Source: Scatomorpha sp964367935 | GTDB taxonomy: Bacteria > Bacillota > Clostridia > Oscillospirales > Oscillospiraceae | Length of the DNA: 64,000 nucleotides | NCBI GenBank assembly: GCA_964367935.1 | Contig: CAYIYZ010000001.1 | Coordinates: 394,539 to 458,538 of the forward strand | Direction of reading: 5' to 3' | Part shown: positions 8,225 to 17,800 of the stretch, one piece after another | Position numbering within the stretch: position 1 is the stretch's first letter | Layout of the letters: each line of letters starts with the position of its first letter | Translations under genes and position numbers: made by a program | Notes under the pieces: model-generated | The model's input: only the letters and a program-made list of their open reading frames with translations | The model's database searches: none | What the model was told of the DNA's origin: nothing

Positions 8225-10189
8225 TCAGCTCTCACCTCTCAGCTTTATAAGTCTGTCACGCAAGATGGCGGCGTACTCGAATTCGAGCATTTTCGCCGCT
8301 TCCTTCATCTGACGCTCAATCTTCTCTATCTCCGAACGACGCTCGGAAGCGGTCATCTTAACGCCGTCCTTGCGCTTGCCGTCGCCTGCCTCGCCCGTAA
8401 TCTCTATGAGTCCACGCACGTTTTTGACGACCGTTTTAGGCACTATGCCGTGTTCCTCGTTGTACGCTTTTTGTATGGCGCGCCTGCGCTCTGTTTCGTC
8501 CATAGCGGCACGCATGGAGCGTGTTATGGTGTCGGCATACATGATGACTATACCGTCGGCATTTCGTGCCGCTCTGCCCATGGTCTGTATAAGGCTTGTC
8601 TCCGAGCGCAAAAAGCCCTCCTTGTCCGCATCGAGAATGGCGACCAAGGCGACCTCTGGCAAGTCGAGACCCTCTCTGAGTAGGTTTATACCCACGAGCA
8701 CGTCAAACTCACCCAGCCTTAAATCACGTATAATCTCCATACGCTCAATAGAGCCTATGTCGTGGTGCATGTAGCGACAGCGTATACCCACCGCCGCTAA
8801 ATGGTTCGTGAGGTCCTCTGCCATCTTCTTTGTGAGCGTCGTCACGAGCGTACGCTTATCGTCTTGCCTTTTCATGTTAATCTCACTTACGAGATCGTCT
8901 ATCTGCCCGTCTACGGGACGCACCTCGACTATGGGGTCTAAGAGGCCCGTTGGGCGTATTATCTGCTCCGCTATTTGTCCCGAACGCTCTTTTTCGAACT
9001 TTCCGGGTGTTGCGGACACATAGACAGCCTGAGGTATGCGCTCTAAAAACTCCTCGAACTTAAGAGGTCTGTTATCGAAAGCCGAGGGCAGTCTAAAGCC
9101 GAAATTTACAAGCGATTCCTTACGTGAGCGGTCGCCCTTATACATGGCGCTCACCTGCGGTAAGGTCACATGGCTTTCGTCCACGTACAGCACAAAATCT
9201 TTCGGAAAATAGTCAATGAGCGTCATGGGCGCACTACCTTCGTCACGCCCGGATATGATGCGACTGTAGTTTTCTATGCCGTTACAGTAACCGAGTTCCT
9301 GTATCATCTCTATGTCGTAGTCTGTGCGTTGCTGTATCCTCTGCGCCTCTAAAAGTTTACCCTCATGTTTAAAATACGCCACCTGCGCATCACATTCCGC
9401 ACGCATCTCTTTAACCGCCATGTCCATCTTTTCCTTGGTTGTGACATAGTGTGAGCCGGGGTATATAGCGATGTGAAACAGAGTTTTCACCACTTGCCCC
9501 GTCACGGGGCTGATCTCTGAAATGCGCTCTATCTCGTCACCGAAAAACTCTATTCTGATAGCTCTGTTGAGGTAGTACACGGGGTAAATTTCCACCGTGT
9601 CACCACGTACACGGAACATGTTACGCTCGAAGGCAATATCATTTCGCTCGTAGCGTATATCTATTAGTTTTTTCAATAGATCATCACGGTCTAAAGTCTG
9701 ACCGGGACGCATGGAGATGACCATGGAGGCGTAGTCTATGGGGTCTCCGAGTCCGTAGATACAGGATACGGAGGCAACGACAATAACATCTGTGCGTTCA
9801 CCCAAGCTCGAGGTAGTGGAGTGGCGCAGACGTTCTATCTCATCGTTTATGGAGCTGTCTTTTTCAATATACGTGTCCGAATGTGCTATATAAGCTTCGG
9901 GCTGATAGTAGTCGTAGTAGGACACGAAGTATTCGACGGCATTATCGGGGAAGAACTCACGAAACTCGGAACAGAGCTGAGCCGCCAATATTTTGTTGTG
10001 CGCTAAAATGAGTGCCGGCCGCTGAGTTTTTTCTATGACCTTCGCCATAGTGTAAGTTTTACCCGAGCCGGTTACGCCCAAGAGCGTCTGTTCCGTAATA
10101 CCGTTTTGCAGACCCTCGGATAGTAGCGCTATAGCCGCACCTTGGTCACCCGAGGGCACGAAATCACCGGCAACTTTGAATTTTGACAT
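8225..10189 (-). CDS. uvrB: excinuclease ABC subunit B
   Basis: 654 residues, full length. Walker A LLGVTGSGKTYT, the beta-hairpin region YYDYYQPEAY, DESHVTLPQ (helicase motif II) and MGRAARN (motif VI) are present, and a C-terminal UVR motif (ASERRSEIEKIERQMKEA) contacts UvrC. UvrB verifies damage in nucleotide excision repair with UvrA and UvrC, which are not in the window. An AGGAGAC Shine-Dalgarno precedes the ATG. Likely co-transcribed with polA, whose start region it overlaps. Confidence 0.98.
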   Translation of the reverse strand: MSKFKVAGDFVPSGDQGAAIALLSEGLQNGITEQTLLGVTGSGKTYTMAKVIEKTQRPALILAHNKILAAQLCSEFREFFPDNAVEYFVSYYDYYQPEAYIAHSDTYIEKDSSINDEIERLRHSTTSSLGERTDVIVVASVSCIYGLGDPIDYASMVISMRPGQTLDRDDLLKKLIDIRYERNDIAFERNMFRVRGDTVEIYPVYYLNRAIRIEFFGDEIERISEISPVTGQVVKTLFHIAIYPGSHYVTTKEKMDMAVKEMRAECDAQVAYFKHEGKLLEAQRIQQRTDYDIEMIQELGYCNGIENYSRIISGRDEGSAPMTLIDYFPKDFVLYVDESHVTLPQVSAMYKGDRSRKESLVNFGFRLPSAFDNRPLKFEEFLERIPQAVYVSATPGKFEKERSGQIAEQIIRPTGLLDPIVEVRPVDGQIDDLVSEINMKRQDDKRTLVTTLTKKMAEDLTNHLAAVGIRCRYMHHDIGSIERMEIIRDLRLGEFDVLVGINLLREGLDLPEVALVAILDADKEGFLRSETSLIQTMGRAARNADGIVIMYADTITRSMRAAMDETERRRAIQKAYNEEHGIVPKTVVKNVRGLIEITGEAGDGKRKDGVKMTASERRSEIEKIERQMKEAAKMLEFEYAAILRDRLIKLRGES

Positions 10190-10202
10190 AATGTCTCCTT
10201 GT

Positions 10203-10391
10203 AAATATCATCCTAGGGGACGATGCCCACATCGTCCCGTGTTACGGGTTTGGGGAATGAAAATTGTAGGGTCACGGCTTGCCGTGACCGTTTTACGTTT
10301 ACGGTATCTGTGCAACGGACATGGCAAGCCATGTCCCTACAATGCGGTGTTTGACGGCAATCGGGACGATGTGGGCATCGTCCCCTACAAC
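10203..10391. repeat. repeat family C cluster (four hairpins)
   Basis: The gap between uvrB and gltX is filled by perfect or near-perfect inverted repeats: GGGACGATG with CATCGTCCC (twice, near 10215 and 10363), GGTCACGG/CCGTGACC near 10270 and GGACATGG/CCATGTCC near 10317. Several end in CCCTACAA or start with GTAGGG. The gltX stop codon lies directly against the last hairpin, which may end that transcript. Confidence 0.75.
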
Positions 10392-11867
10392 CTATACCAA
10401 TTTCGCAAGTCCCAAGCGTAAACGCCTCAGCGTCTCGTCCTTGCCCAAAATACAGCAGAGCTCAATAGCGCCGCCGGGTGTGACGGATTTTCCCGACACC
10501 GCTATGCGCACAGGCCACATCAAAGTAGCATTCTTTACTTCAAGCACCGCCGCCTTTTCTATGAGCGCCGTGTGCACACTGTCCTGAGTCCAGTCGTCTA
10601 TGCCCTCGAGCAGGGGTATGACCTCCTCAAGCATGGTCTTTGAAACCTCAGGGTTCGTCTTAGACTTCTTGTTCGTGAAAAGCTCAATGTCGTACTCAGG
10701 TAGAGTGTCGAAGAAATCGAGTTTCGGCGCTATGTCCGTGAGTAGTTCCGTGCGCTGTTGCAAGATAGCTGCAATGTCCGCCGGGTTTATGCTCTCTGTT
10801 TTGACGGCACTTCTGATGTAAGGCTCTGCAATCTTTGCAAAGTCCTCGGCGCTCATGCGTCTTATATACTCACTGTTTAGCCACTTGAGCTTCTCTATAT
10901 CGAAAATGGCGGGCGACTTAGATATGCCCGACATGCTGAAAACCTCCTCCAGCTCTTTTAGCGTGAATATCTCCTGCTCACCGCCGGGTGACCAGCCGAG
11001 CAGAGCGACATAGTTAACAACTGCCTCCGTGAGGTAACCCTGCTCCAAGAGGTCCTCAAACGAGGGGTCGCCCTTACGCTTAGACATTTTGTTCTGTGCG
11101 TCACGCATGACGGGGGAGCAGTGTACATACTTCGGCAAATCCCAGCCGAAGCCTTCGTACAGTAGGTTATATTTCGGTGAACTTGACAAGTACTCCGTAC
11201 CACGCACCACATGCGTTATGCCCATGAGATGGTCGTCCACGACGTTGGCGAAGTTGTAGGTGGGCAGACCGTCACGCTTGATGAGCACTTGATCGTCAAG
11301 GCTGTCGTTCGGCACGGTGATGGCGCCGAAAATTTCGTCCGTAAACGTCGTCTCACCCGTGTCGGGTATACGCTGACGCACCACATGCTCCTCGCCGTTT
11401 GCCGCACGCCTCTCCGCTTCGGCCTTATCGAGTGCACGGCAAGGGTCGGCTACTTTAGTGAAGCTCTCGCCCTCGATGGCGTCCTCTGCTTTCTCGCAGA
11501 AGCAGCGGTAGGCGTGCCCTTTGTCTATAATGAGGTCGGCATAGTCTTTGTATATGTCCCTACGCTCTGTTTGGATGTAGGGCGCAACAGGGCCGCCTAT
11601 GTCGGGGCCTTCGTCGTAGTGAAGACCGCATTTTTGCATGGTGTTATATATTATTTGCACGGCGTCGTCCACCTGACGTGCCTGATCCGTGTCCTCTATG
11701 CGCAGGATGAACTTGCCGTTTTCACGTCTTGCGATGAGGTAAGTGTACAGTGCGGTGCGTAGGTTGCCGACGTGCATGTAGCCCGTGGGACTGGGTGCAA
11801 AGCGAGTACGAACCTCACCCTTCGGTATTTTTGATTCCGCAACTTCAAAAAAATCTCTGTCTTTCAT
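10392..11867 (-). CDS. gltX: glutamyl-tRNA synthetase
   Basis: 491 residues. Class I synthetase with the HIGH-type motif in APSPTGYMHVG and the KMSKS-type motif KMSKRKGD, plus the C-terminal anticodon-binding helical domain. It charges tRNA-Glu (and in many Firmicutes also tRNA-Gln, corrected by GatCAB). It is the first gene of the minus-strand block; an A/T-rich divergent region separates it from the aminotransferase on the other strand. Confidence 0.97.
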   Translation of the reverse strand: MKDRDFFEVAESKIPKGEVRTRFAPSPTGYMHVGNLRTALYTYLIARRENGKFILRIEDTDQARQVDDAVQIIYNTMQKCGLHYDEGPDIGGPVAPYIQTERRDIYKDYADLIIDKGHAYRCFCEKAEDAIEGESFTKVADPCRALDKAEAERRAANGEEHVVRQRIPDTGETTFTDEIFGAITVPNDSLDDQVLIKRDGLPTYNFANVVDDHLMGITHVVRGTEYLSSSPKYNLLYEGFGWDLPKYVHCSPVMRDAQNKMSKRKGDPSFEDLLEQGYLTEAVVNYVALLGWSPGGEQEIFTLKELEEVFSMSGISKSPAIFDIEKLKWLNSEYIRRMSAEDFAKIAEPYIRSAVKTESINPADIAAILQQRTELLTDIAPKLDFFDTLPEYDIELFTNKKSKTNPEVSKTMLEEVIPLLEGIDDWTQDSVHTALIEKAAVLEVKNATLMWPVRIAVSGKSVTPGGAIELCCILGKDETLRRLRLGLAKLV

Positions 11868-11981
11868 TATGCTCTCCCTGTCATATTATTAGTTTTTTTA
11901 TTTATTTTATATAAAGTTAATATTATTTCACTTTGACTTCATTGTCAATTACCATTTTTCTTATAAAATTAATACATAGTG

Positions 11982-12010
11982 TTGTATTGAGCGCAGTAAC
12001 GTGGTAGAAT
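11982..12010 (+). promoter_or_regulatory. sigma-A promoter of the aminotransferase gene
   Basis: TTGTAT and TAGAAT are separated by exactly 17 bases, 30 bases before the ATG at 12041. The Shine-Dalgarno GGGGAGGAA follows. Confidence 0.7.
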
Positions 12011-12040
12011 ACGGAGTATTATATATGGGGAGGAATAGAT

Positions 12041-13234
12041 ATGATATCGAAGAGAATGGAAAAATTAGTGGAGAATAACTCTACGATAAGGGCGATGTTT
12101 GAAGAGGGTAAGAGGCTGTCCGACATACACGGAGTGGAGAATGTGTATGATTTCTCTATAGGCAACCCCTACTTTGCGCCCCCCGAGAGCATAAGAGAAT
12201 CACTGATAGACATAGTGACAAACGAGGACCCCATGTACATACACGGCTATACACCGAACGTGGGATATGTCGAGGTACGTAAGAACATAGCGGATATGCT
12301 AAATAAGCGCTACGGTTGTGAGTTCACAGTGGACAATATAATAATGTCCGTGGGCGCAGCGGGCGGCTTAAACTCTGCGTTCCAGGCTATAACGAACCCG
12401 GGTGAGGAGATAATCGTGCTTGCGCCTTACTTCTTTGAGTATAACCAATATGCCGAGAATTTTGGATGTAAGATTGTCGTCGTGCAGACAGATGCGGCTG
12501 CCGGCTTCATTCCCGATATAGCTGCAATAGAGGCGGCGATAACACCTTTGACAAAGGCGATAGTTGTAAATAGCCCGAACAACCCGACGGGTGCAGTCTA
12601 TTCACCGAGAGTAATAAAGGCGCTCGGCGAGATGCTTGACAGAAAGCAGAAGGAGCTGGGCACGAATATATATATCGTTGCTGATGAGCCTTACCGTGAC
12701 CTCGTGTACGATGGCGTACAGGTACCGTTTTTGCCCAACTACTACAAAAACACCATCATCTGCTATTCGTGGTCGAAGTCCTTGTCCTTGCCGGGTAACC
12801 GCATAGGCTTTGTGGCTATATCGCCCGAGGCGGACGATAGTGAGCTTGTGTATTCGGCTATGGCAATTTCGACACGTATATTAGGCTTTGTCAATGCGCC
12901 TTCGCTCATACAGCTTGCTGTGGGACGCTCCGTGTACGAGACGACGGATATCAGCCTTTACGATAAGAACCGTAAAATGCTCTACAATATGTTGACAGAG
13001 CTCGGGTACGACTGTTTTTACCCTGCCGGTGCGTTTTACCTGTGGGTAAAGACGCCTGTAGAGGAAAAGGAATTTCTGCAGGCGGCGAAGAAGTACAACT
13101 TACTGCTCGTGCCGGGCTCGTCTTTCCTGTGTCCGGGCTATGTACGTATAGCGTACTGCACATCGCCGGATAAGATAGAGCGTTCACGCAAGGCGTTTGA
13201 GGCACTGTCCGAGGAACTCGGACTCAAGAAGTAA
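12041..13234 (+). CDS. PLP-dependent class I/II aminotransferase
   Basis: 397 residues with fold-type I aminotransferase motifs: NSPNNPTGAVYS (cofactor-binding Asn), ADEPYRDL and SWSKSLSLPGNRIGF containing the Schiff-base lysine, then RIAYC near the C-terminus with the carboxylate-binding Arg. It belongs to the aspartate/aromatic aminotransferase group; the amino donor cannot be told from sequence alone. It has its own promoter and a GGGGAGGAA ribosome-binding site. Followed by a family B repeat and trpS. Confidence 0.9.
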   Translation: MISKRMEKLVENNSTIRAMFEEGKRLSDIHGVENVYDFSIGNPYFAPPESIRESLIDIVTNEDPMYIHGYTPNVGYVEVRKNIADMLNKRYGCEFTVDNIIMSVGAAGGLNSAFQAITNPGEEIIVLAPYFFEYNQYAENFGCKIVVVQTDAAAGFIPDIAAIEAAITPLTKAIVVNSPNNPTGAVYSPRVIKALGEMLDRKQKELGTNIYIVADEPYRDLVYDGVQVPFLPNYYKNTIICYSWSKSLSLPGNRIGFVAISPEADDSELVYSAMAISTRILGFVNAPSLIQLAVGRSVYETTDISLYDKNRKMLYNMLTELGYDCFYPAGAFYLWVKTPVEEKEFLQAAKKYNLLLVPGSSFLCPGYVRIAYCTSPDKIERSRKAFEALSEELGLKK

Positions 13235-13236
13235 GA

Positions 13237-13428
13237 CTGTCGAAAAACAGGTTTTTCGCCAAAAAGGGGTTCTCGGCTTTATAGCCTCGATAGGAATCTG
13301 TGGCGTGTACACGCCCCTCCTCAGATTAGATTTAGCATTTTTCAAAAATCAGACCAGGCAACTCGCCGTGATTTTTGAAAAATCTTTGCTCGGCAAAGGA
13401 CGAGGATTTGGTGCGGTGATTTTTTGAC
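13237..13428 (+). repeat. intergenic repeat family B, copy 1
   Basis: About 190 bases with three stems. A terminal hairpin is at 13241-13258 (CGAAAAAC/GTTTTTCG). A palindromic core GGCGTGTACACGCC follows. A 15-bp stem has arms at 13337-13351 and 13369-13383 around the loop GACCAGGCAACTCGCCG. Related copies, in the opposite orientation, lie at 45126-45283 and 48505-48703. It separates the aminotransferase gene from trpS. Confidence 0.85.
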
Positions 13429-13469
13429 AAGCTGAAGAAGTAATTTAGAAATACAGGAGAGACCGATTT

Positions 13470-14471
13470 ATGCAAAAGAAGACTATGCTGTCGGGCATAC
13501 AGCCCTCGGGCGACTTGACTTTGGGCTCGTATTTGGGCGCTATAAAAAACTGGGTGGAAATGATAGAGGAGTACAACAACTATTACTGTATAGTTGATAT
13601 GCACGCCATAACGGTGCGTCAGGATCCGAAGGAGCTGCGTCAGCGCACTTTGGAGCAGCTTGCGCAGTACATAGCGGCGGGGCTTGACCCTGAGAAGTGT
13701 GCGCTTTTTGTGCAGAGCCATGTGAGTCAGCATGCGGAGCTCGGTTGGGTGCTGGGTTGTTATACCATGTTCGGTGAGCTGTCACGTATGACACAGTTTA
13801 AGGACAAGACAGCAAAGAACGAGAACAATATAAATGCAGGACTGTTCACCTACCCTTCACTTATGGCGGCGGACATATTGATATATCAGGCAGACTTTGT
13901 GCCTGTGGGTGAGGATCAGCGTCAGCATGTGGAGCTCTGCCGAGATATAGCGATACGCTTCAACGGCATATACGGTGACACCTTCACAGTGCCCGAGGCA
14001 CATATACCTAAAGTTGGTGCTAGGGTTATGAGTTTGACAACGCCGCAAAATAAGATGAGCAAGTCTGACCATGACCCCGGCGGTTGTGTGTATATGCTCG
14101 ACACGCCCGAGACGATAATGAAGAAGTTTAAAAAAGCGGTAACGGACAGTGACACGGAAAACTGTGTACGCCACAGTATTGAGGAGAAGCCCGGTGTGGC
14201 GAACTTGATGCAGATATACTCCTGTGCAACGGGTGCGAGTTTCGCTGAGATAGAGGCTGAGTTTGCGGGCAAGGGCTACGGTGCTTTTAAGCCCAAGGTG
14301 GGCGAGGCTGTTGTGGAGATGCTGAGGCCTGTGCGTGAAGAAGCTTTGCGCCTGCTTGACGATATGACGTACCTTGAGGGTGTGTACCGCATGGGTGCGG
14401 AAAAAGCGAGGGTAAAGGCGGATGAGACCTTGCGCACGGTGTACGACAGGTTAGGGTTCTTGCCGAAATAA
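13470..14471 (+). CDS. trpS: tryptophanyl-tRNA synthetase
   Basis: 333 residues, normal length for the bacterial enzyme. GIQPSGDLTLGSYLGAIKNW holds the HIGH-type motif and KMSKSD the second class I motif; QYIAAGLDP is also conserved. It attaches tryptophan to tRNA-Trp. The ATG follows AGGAGAGACC. Flanked on both sides by dispersed repeats, so probably expressed as its own unit. Confidence 0.97.
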   Translation: MQKKTMLSGIQPSGDLTLGSYLGAIKNWVEMIEEYNNYYCIVDMHAITVRQDPKELRQRTLEQLAQYIAAGLDPEKCALFVQSHVSQHAELGWVLGCYTMFGELSRMTQFKDKTAKNENNINAGLFTYPSLMAADILIYQADFVPVGEDQRQHVELCRDIAIRFNGIYGDTFTVPEAHIPKVGARVMSLTTPQNKMSKSDHDPGGCVYMLDTPETIMKKFKKAVTDSDTENCVRHSIEEKPGVANLMQIYSCATGASFAEIEAEFAGKGYGAFKPKVGEAVVEMLRPVREEALRLLDDMTYLEGVYRMGAEKARVKADETLRTVYDRLGFLPK

Positions 14472-14495
14472 ATGTTATGCAACACCTCTAAATCT

Positions 14496-14701
14496 TAGGG
14501 GCGAAGCCGAATTAAAAGTTTTAATCAACTTTTTTCAAAAAGTTGTGGGGTCTTGGGGCAAAGCCCTAACTAAACAAAAACAAAAACAAAAACAAAAAAC
14601 CATTTTTCTGCGGAAAAATGGTTTCGGTCGAACTCATAGGTTCGCTCCTACGGTTCGGTGGTTGCGGAACGGTCAAGACCGTTTCCTACGATTGGGGCGG
14701 T
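14496..14701 (+). repeat. repeat family A copy 2 joined to a family C hairpin
   Basis: Begins with GGGGCGAAGCCGAATTAAAA, continues with an AACTTTTTtcAAAAAGTT hairpin, then a run of AAACAAAAAC units (about 14572-14601), a TTTTTCtgcggAAAAA hairpin, and ends with the family C hairpin AACGGTCaaGACCGTT near 14668. It fills the gap between trpS and the glycosyltransferase gene. Confidence 0.75.
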
Positions 14702-14737
14702 GCTTGCATCGCCATCTTGAACAAGGGGATAAATTTA

Positions 14738-15823
14738 ATGAATTTATCGACGAATGAGATATTACAATTAACACTTGCTATAGGAGTGAGCTTTGCTGTA
14801 AGCTTTGCGTCCACGCCTATAGTCAAGAGCTTTGCTCATAAGGTAGGTGCGATAGACGTACCGAAAGATGACAGGCGAATGCATAAAGAGCCCATCCCAC
14901 GAATGGGAGGGCTCGCTATTTTCTTGGGATTTATAGTGAGTGTCCTGTTGTTTGCGGACATAACGACACAGGTGCGTGGCGTACTTTTGGGAGCGCTCGT
15001 AATAGTTGTCTGCGGAGCGGTTGACGACATTACACCGCTTAGAGCGACGGTTAAGCTGGGTGCACAGATAGTTGCGGCGGTGATAGCGGTGTCGCATGGC
15101 GTGGTAATAGAGGTGCTGAGGCATCCGATAGCACTGTTTAACGATCAGACTTTGTACTTAGGCGTGCTTGCGGTGCCGGTCACTATACTTTGGATAGTGG
15201 GCATAACAAATTCCGTCAACTTGATAGATGGCTTGGACGGTTTGGCGGTCGGCGTATCGGCGATAGCGTCCGTTACTATGCTTGTGGTCGCCTTACTTGT
15301 TTCGGATATAAATGTGGCGGTTATTTTGGGCTGTCTTGTGGGCGGATGTGTAGGCTTTATGCCCTACAACTTGAATCCTGCAAAGATATTTATGGGCGAC
15401 ACGGGAGCGCTTTTACTAGGCTTTGTGCTATCTACGGTGTCTGCCGTAGGGCTATTTAAGTTTTACGCCTTGGTGTCATTTGTTGCACCGGTGCTTGCGC
15501 TTGCTTTACCTTTGTTTGACACAAGCTTTGCGATAATAAGGCGAGTGGTGCGGGGGCAGAGTCCCATGATGCCCGACAGGGGGCATTTACATCACCGCTT
15601 AGTGGACATGGGCCTGAGTCAGAAGCAGGCGGTGGCGGTACTGTACTCCATATCTGCGATATTGGGCTTGGCTGCGGTGGTACTTGCCACGAACGGCGTT
15701 GTACGTATACTACTACTTATAGCGGCCTTAGTAATAGCTGTGACTGTAGGCGTGTTTTTGAAGAAAGCGAAGGATGATTTCGACTTAAAGCAAAAGGACG
15801 AGGAGGGCAAAAAAGATGCTTAA
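14738..15823 (+). CDS. undecaprenyl-phosphate GlcNAc-1-phosphate transferase (WecA/TagO/MraY family)
   Basis: 361 residues with about eleven membrane helices. DDRRMHKEPIPRMGG, GAVDDITPL, NLIDGLDGLA and FMGDTGALLLG are the Asp-rich and cofactor motifs of the polyprenyl-phosphate HexNAc-1-P transferases; DRGHLHHRL is the HIHH-type loop that marks WecA/TagO rather than MraY. It would start wall teichoic acid or secondary cell-wall polymer synthesis. A longer frame begins at 14618 inside a repeat; the ATG at 14738, preceded by AAGGGGAT, fits the family start. Overlaps the epimerase gene, so the two are coupled. Confidence 0.92.
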   Translation: MNLSTNEILQLTLAIGVSFAVSFASTPIVKSFAHKVGAIDVPKDDRRMHKEPIPRMGGLAIFLGFIVSVLLFADITTQVRGVLLGALVIVVCGAVDDITPLRATVKLGAQIVAAVIAVSHGVVIEVLRHPIALFNDQTLYLGVLAVPVTILWIVGITNSVNLIDGLDGLAVGVSAIASVTMLVVALLVSDINVAVILGCLVGGCVGFMPYNLNPAKIFMGDTGALLLGFVLSTVSAVGLFKFYALVSFVAPVLALALPLFDTSFAIIRRVVRGQSPMMPDRGHLHHRLVDMGLSQKQAVAVLYSISAILGLAAVVLATNGVVRILLLIAALVIAVTVGVFLKKAKDDFDLKQKDEEGKKDA

Positions 15824-16955
15824 GATAATGTCTGTGTTCGGCACGAGGCCGGAAGCAATAAAGATGGCACCGCTCGTTATAGAGCTTAATAAGAGGCCTG
15901 AGATAGAGTCTATACTCTGTGTAACTGCGCAGCATAGGGAGATGCTTGACAGTGTGCTGGAGACGTTTGGCTTAAAGCCTGATTACGATTTAAATATAAT
16001 GCAACATGCACAGGGTCTGACGCAGGTCACGACACGTGTGTTAGAGGGCATGAGCAAGGTATATAAAGAGGCGAAACCCGACCTTGTTTTGATACACGGC
16101 GATACAAGTACGACAATGGCGGCGTCCTTAGCGGCGTTTTACGAGCGCATACCCGTGGGGCATGTGGAGGCGGGCTTGCGTACATTTGACCGCTGGTCAC
16201 CTTATCCCGAGGAAATGAACAGGCGCATTACGGGTCAGATAGCGACACTACACTTTGCGCCGACCTTACGTAATCGTGAGAACTTAGAGCGTGAGGGTGT
16301 GGAGGGTCGCATATACGTGACAGGTAATACGGTCATAGACGCTCTGGGCTATACATCCAAGGGCGAGGGTTTTACGTCAAGAGAATTAGACGGCATAGAT
16401 TTTGAGAATAAGCGTGTAATTACGCTAACTTGTCATAGGCGTGAGAACTTCGGTGAGCCTATGCGCAATATAATGGAAGCGGTCAAGAGTACGGCTGAGC
16501 GCTATGAAGATGTGCAAATCGTGTACCCTGTACACTTAAATCCGGTGGTACGCGAGTGTGCCGGCGGTATATTGGGCGCTGTGGAGAATGTAAAGCTGAT
16601 AGAACCCTTGGATGCGGTGGACATGCACAGGCTGATGAAAAAGAGCTATATGGTGCTTACGGATTCGGGTGGTATACAGGAGGAGGCACCGTCCTTGGGC
16701 AAGCCTGTTTTGGTGCTTAGGCGTGAGACGGAGCGACCCGAGGCTGTAGAGGCAGGCACTGTGCTTATAGCAGGTACGGAGCGTGAGGAGATAGAGCGTC
16801 TGTGCACGAAGCTGTTGACGGACAAAAGCGTGTATGAAAAGATGTCAAGAACAGTAAATCCTTACGGTGACGGCCGAGCTTGTGAGCGCATAGCGGATGC
16901 GATTTTATTTGAGAACGGCCTGAAGAGTGAGAGGCCGAAGGAGTTTTCGTTGTGA
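15816..16955 (+). CDS. wecB: UDP-N-acetylglucosamine 2-epimerase (non-hydrolysing)
   Basis: 379 residues. SVFGTRPEAIKMAPL at the N-terminus, HGDTSTTMA, HVEAGLRTFDRWSPYPEE and DSGGIQEEAPSLGKPVLVLR are signature motifs. It interconverts UDP-GlcNAc and UDP-ManNAc; ManNAc is a standard component of the wall polymers that bind SLH domains, which fits the SLH proteins encoded nearby (inference). Its start overlaps the preceding transferase by 8 bases. Also known as mnaA. Confidence 0.95.
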   Translation: MLKIMSVFGTRPEAIKMAPLVIELNKRPEIESILCVTAQHREMLDSVLETFGLKPDYDLNIMQHAQGLTQVTTRVLEGMSKVYKEAKPDLVLIHGDTSTTMAASLAAFYERIPVGHVEAGLRTFDRWSPYPEEMNRRITGQIATLHFAPTLRNRENLEREGVEGRIYVTGNTVIDALGYTSKGEGFTSRELDGIDFENKRVITLTCHRRENFGEPMRNIMEAVKSTAERYEDVQIVYPVHLNPVVRECAGGILGAVENVKLIEPLDAVDMHRLMKKSYMVLTDSGGIQEEAPSLGKPVLVLRRETERPEAVEAGTVLIAGTEREEIERLCTKLLTDKSVYEKMSRTVNPYGDGRACERIADAILFENGLKSERPKEFSL

Positions 16956-17689
16956 GACGAGGTAAAAGTTCGCCATTAATACTACCGGCACTTGCTATAG
17001 CAGTGCTGGTAATAGTGGTGGCGGTCTTTGTGTATGAGCCGCAGGTGGAGACGCCTGCGGTTATATTGCCTACAGCATCTATAACCGACATGGGCGGAGG
17101 GAGCGGCACTTTAGAGGATAGCTTGGAATATGCTACAGTGACGAGCGAGAATGTACAAGCTGTGCTTGCGACTTTAAATAGGGTACAGAGCTATTCACGC
17201 ACAGTGGTCATAGAGGATTTTTGGCAGAGCGGCAGTAGTGTGAGTGAGCTTGAGGTGTATGTGGACGGCGACAGTGCGCTCGTCAGAACCCGTGAGGGTG
17301 AGCAGACGGCAAATACCCTACTCCTTGACGGTGACCTTTATATGTGGTATACAGGCATGTCCGATGTGTTTGAGGGCAAATACGATGCGGAAAATCCGCA
17401 AAGTTACGACAAATATTTACGCAGTATAAGTTACGAGGATGTGTTGGGTGTAGATAAAGAGGATATAGACGAGGCGGGCTATGTAAATTACGCAGACGAG
17501 TCCTGCATATATGTGGTGTGGACGTCGGGTAGTTTTCGTTATAGTAGCCATGTGTATGTGTCCTTGGCGACAGGTCTTTTAGTGGGCGCGGAGAAGTATG
17601 ACGGAAATGAGCTCATATACAGAGCGAGCTATGGCGCACCGAATTTAGAAGTGCCGAGCGAGGACTACTTTGAGCCGCCCACGACTTAG
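16952..17689 (+). CDS. membrane-anchored protein of unknown function
   Basis: 245 residues. A basic N-terminus is followed by one hydrophobic segment (residues about 9-28, LILPALAIAVLVIVVAVFVY), so the rest is probably extracellular. The exposed part (EDFWQSGSSVSELEVYVDGDSALVRT...LLLDGDLYMWY) resembles in style the lipoprotein-sorting/LolA-like beta folds that sense or carry material, but I cannot assign it. The GTG start overlaps the epimerase stop as GTGA, so it is translationally coupled to the cell-wall polymer genes, hinting at an envelope role. Confidence 0.75.
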   Translation: MRRGKSSPLILPALAIAVLVIVVAVFVYEPQVETPAVILPTASITDMGGGSGTLEDSLEYATVTSENVQAVLATLNRVQSYSRTVVIEDFWQSGSSVSELEVYVDGDSALVRTREGEQTANTLLLDGDLYMWYTGMSDVFEGKYDAENPQSYDKYLRSISYEDVLGVDKEDIDEAGYVNYADESCIYVVWTSGSFRYSSHVYVSLATGLLVGAEKYDGNELIYRASYGAPNLEVPSEDYFEPPTT

Positions 17690-17696
17690 GACGAAT

Positions 17697-17782
17697 GTAG
17701 GGTCGAGTCTTGACTCGACCGCAAGCACGGTAAATGTTCGTTGAACGCAAGGTTTCGGAACGGTCAAGACCGTTCCCTACGG
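17697..17782. repeat. repeat family C pair
   Basis: Two inverted repeats, GGTCGAGtcttgaCTCGACC near 17702 and GGAACGGTCaaGACCGTTCC near 17757, with GTAGG and CCTAC on their outer sides. They lie between two convergent genes and may serve as a bidirectional terminator. Confidence 0.7.
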
Positions 17783-17800
17783 TCGAGGTTTTTCGCCAGA

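Noticed and set aside
15816..16955. Hydrolysing (NeuC-type) UDP-GlcNAc epimerase
   Set aside because: No sialic-acid genes nearby, and the partner transferase and motif pattern fit the non-hydrolysing wall-polymer enzyme.
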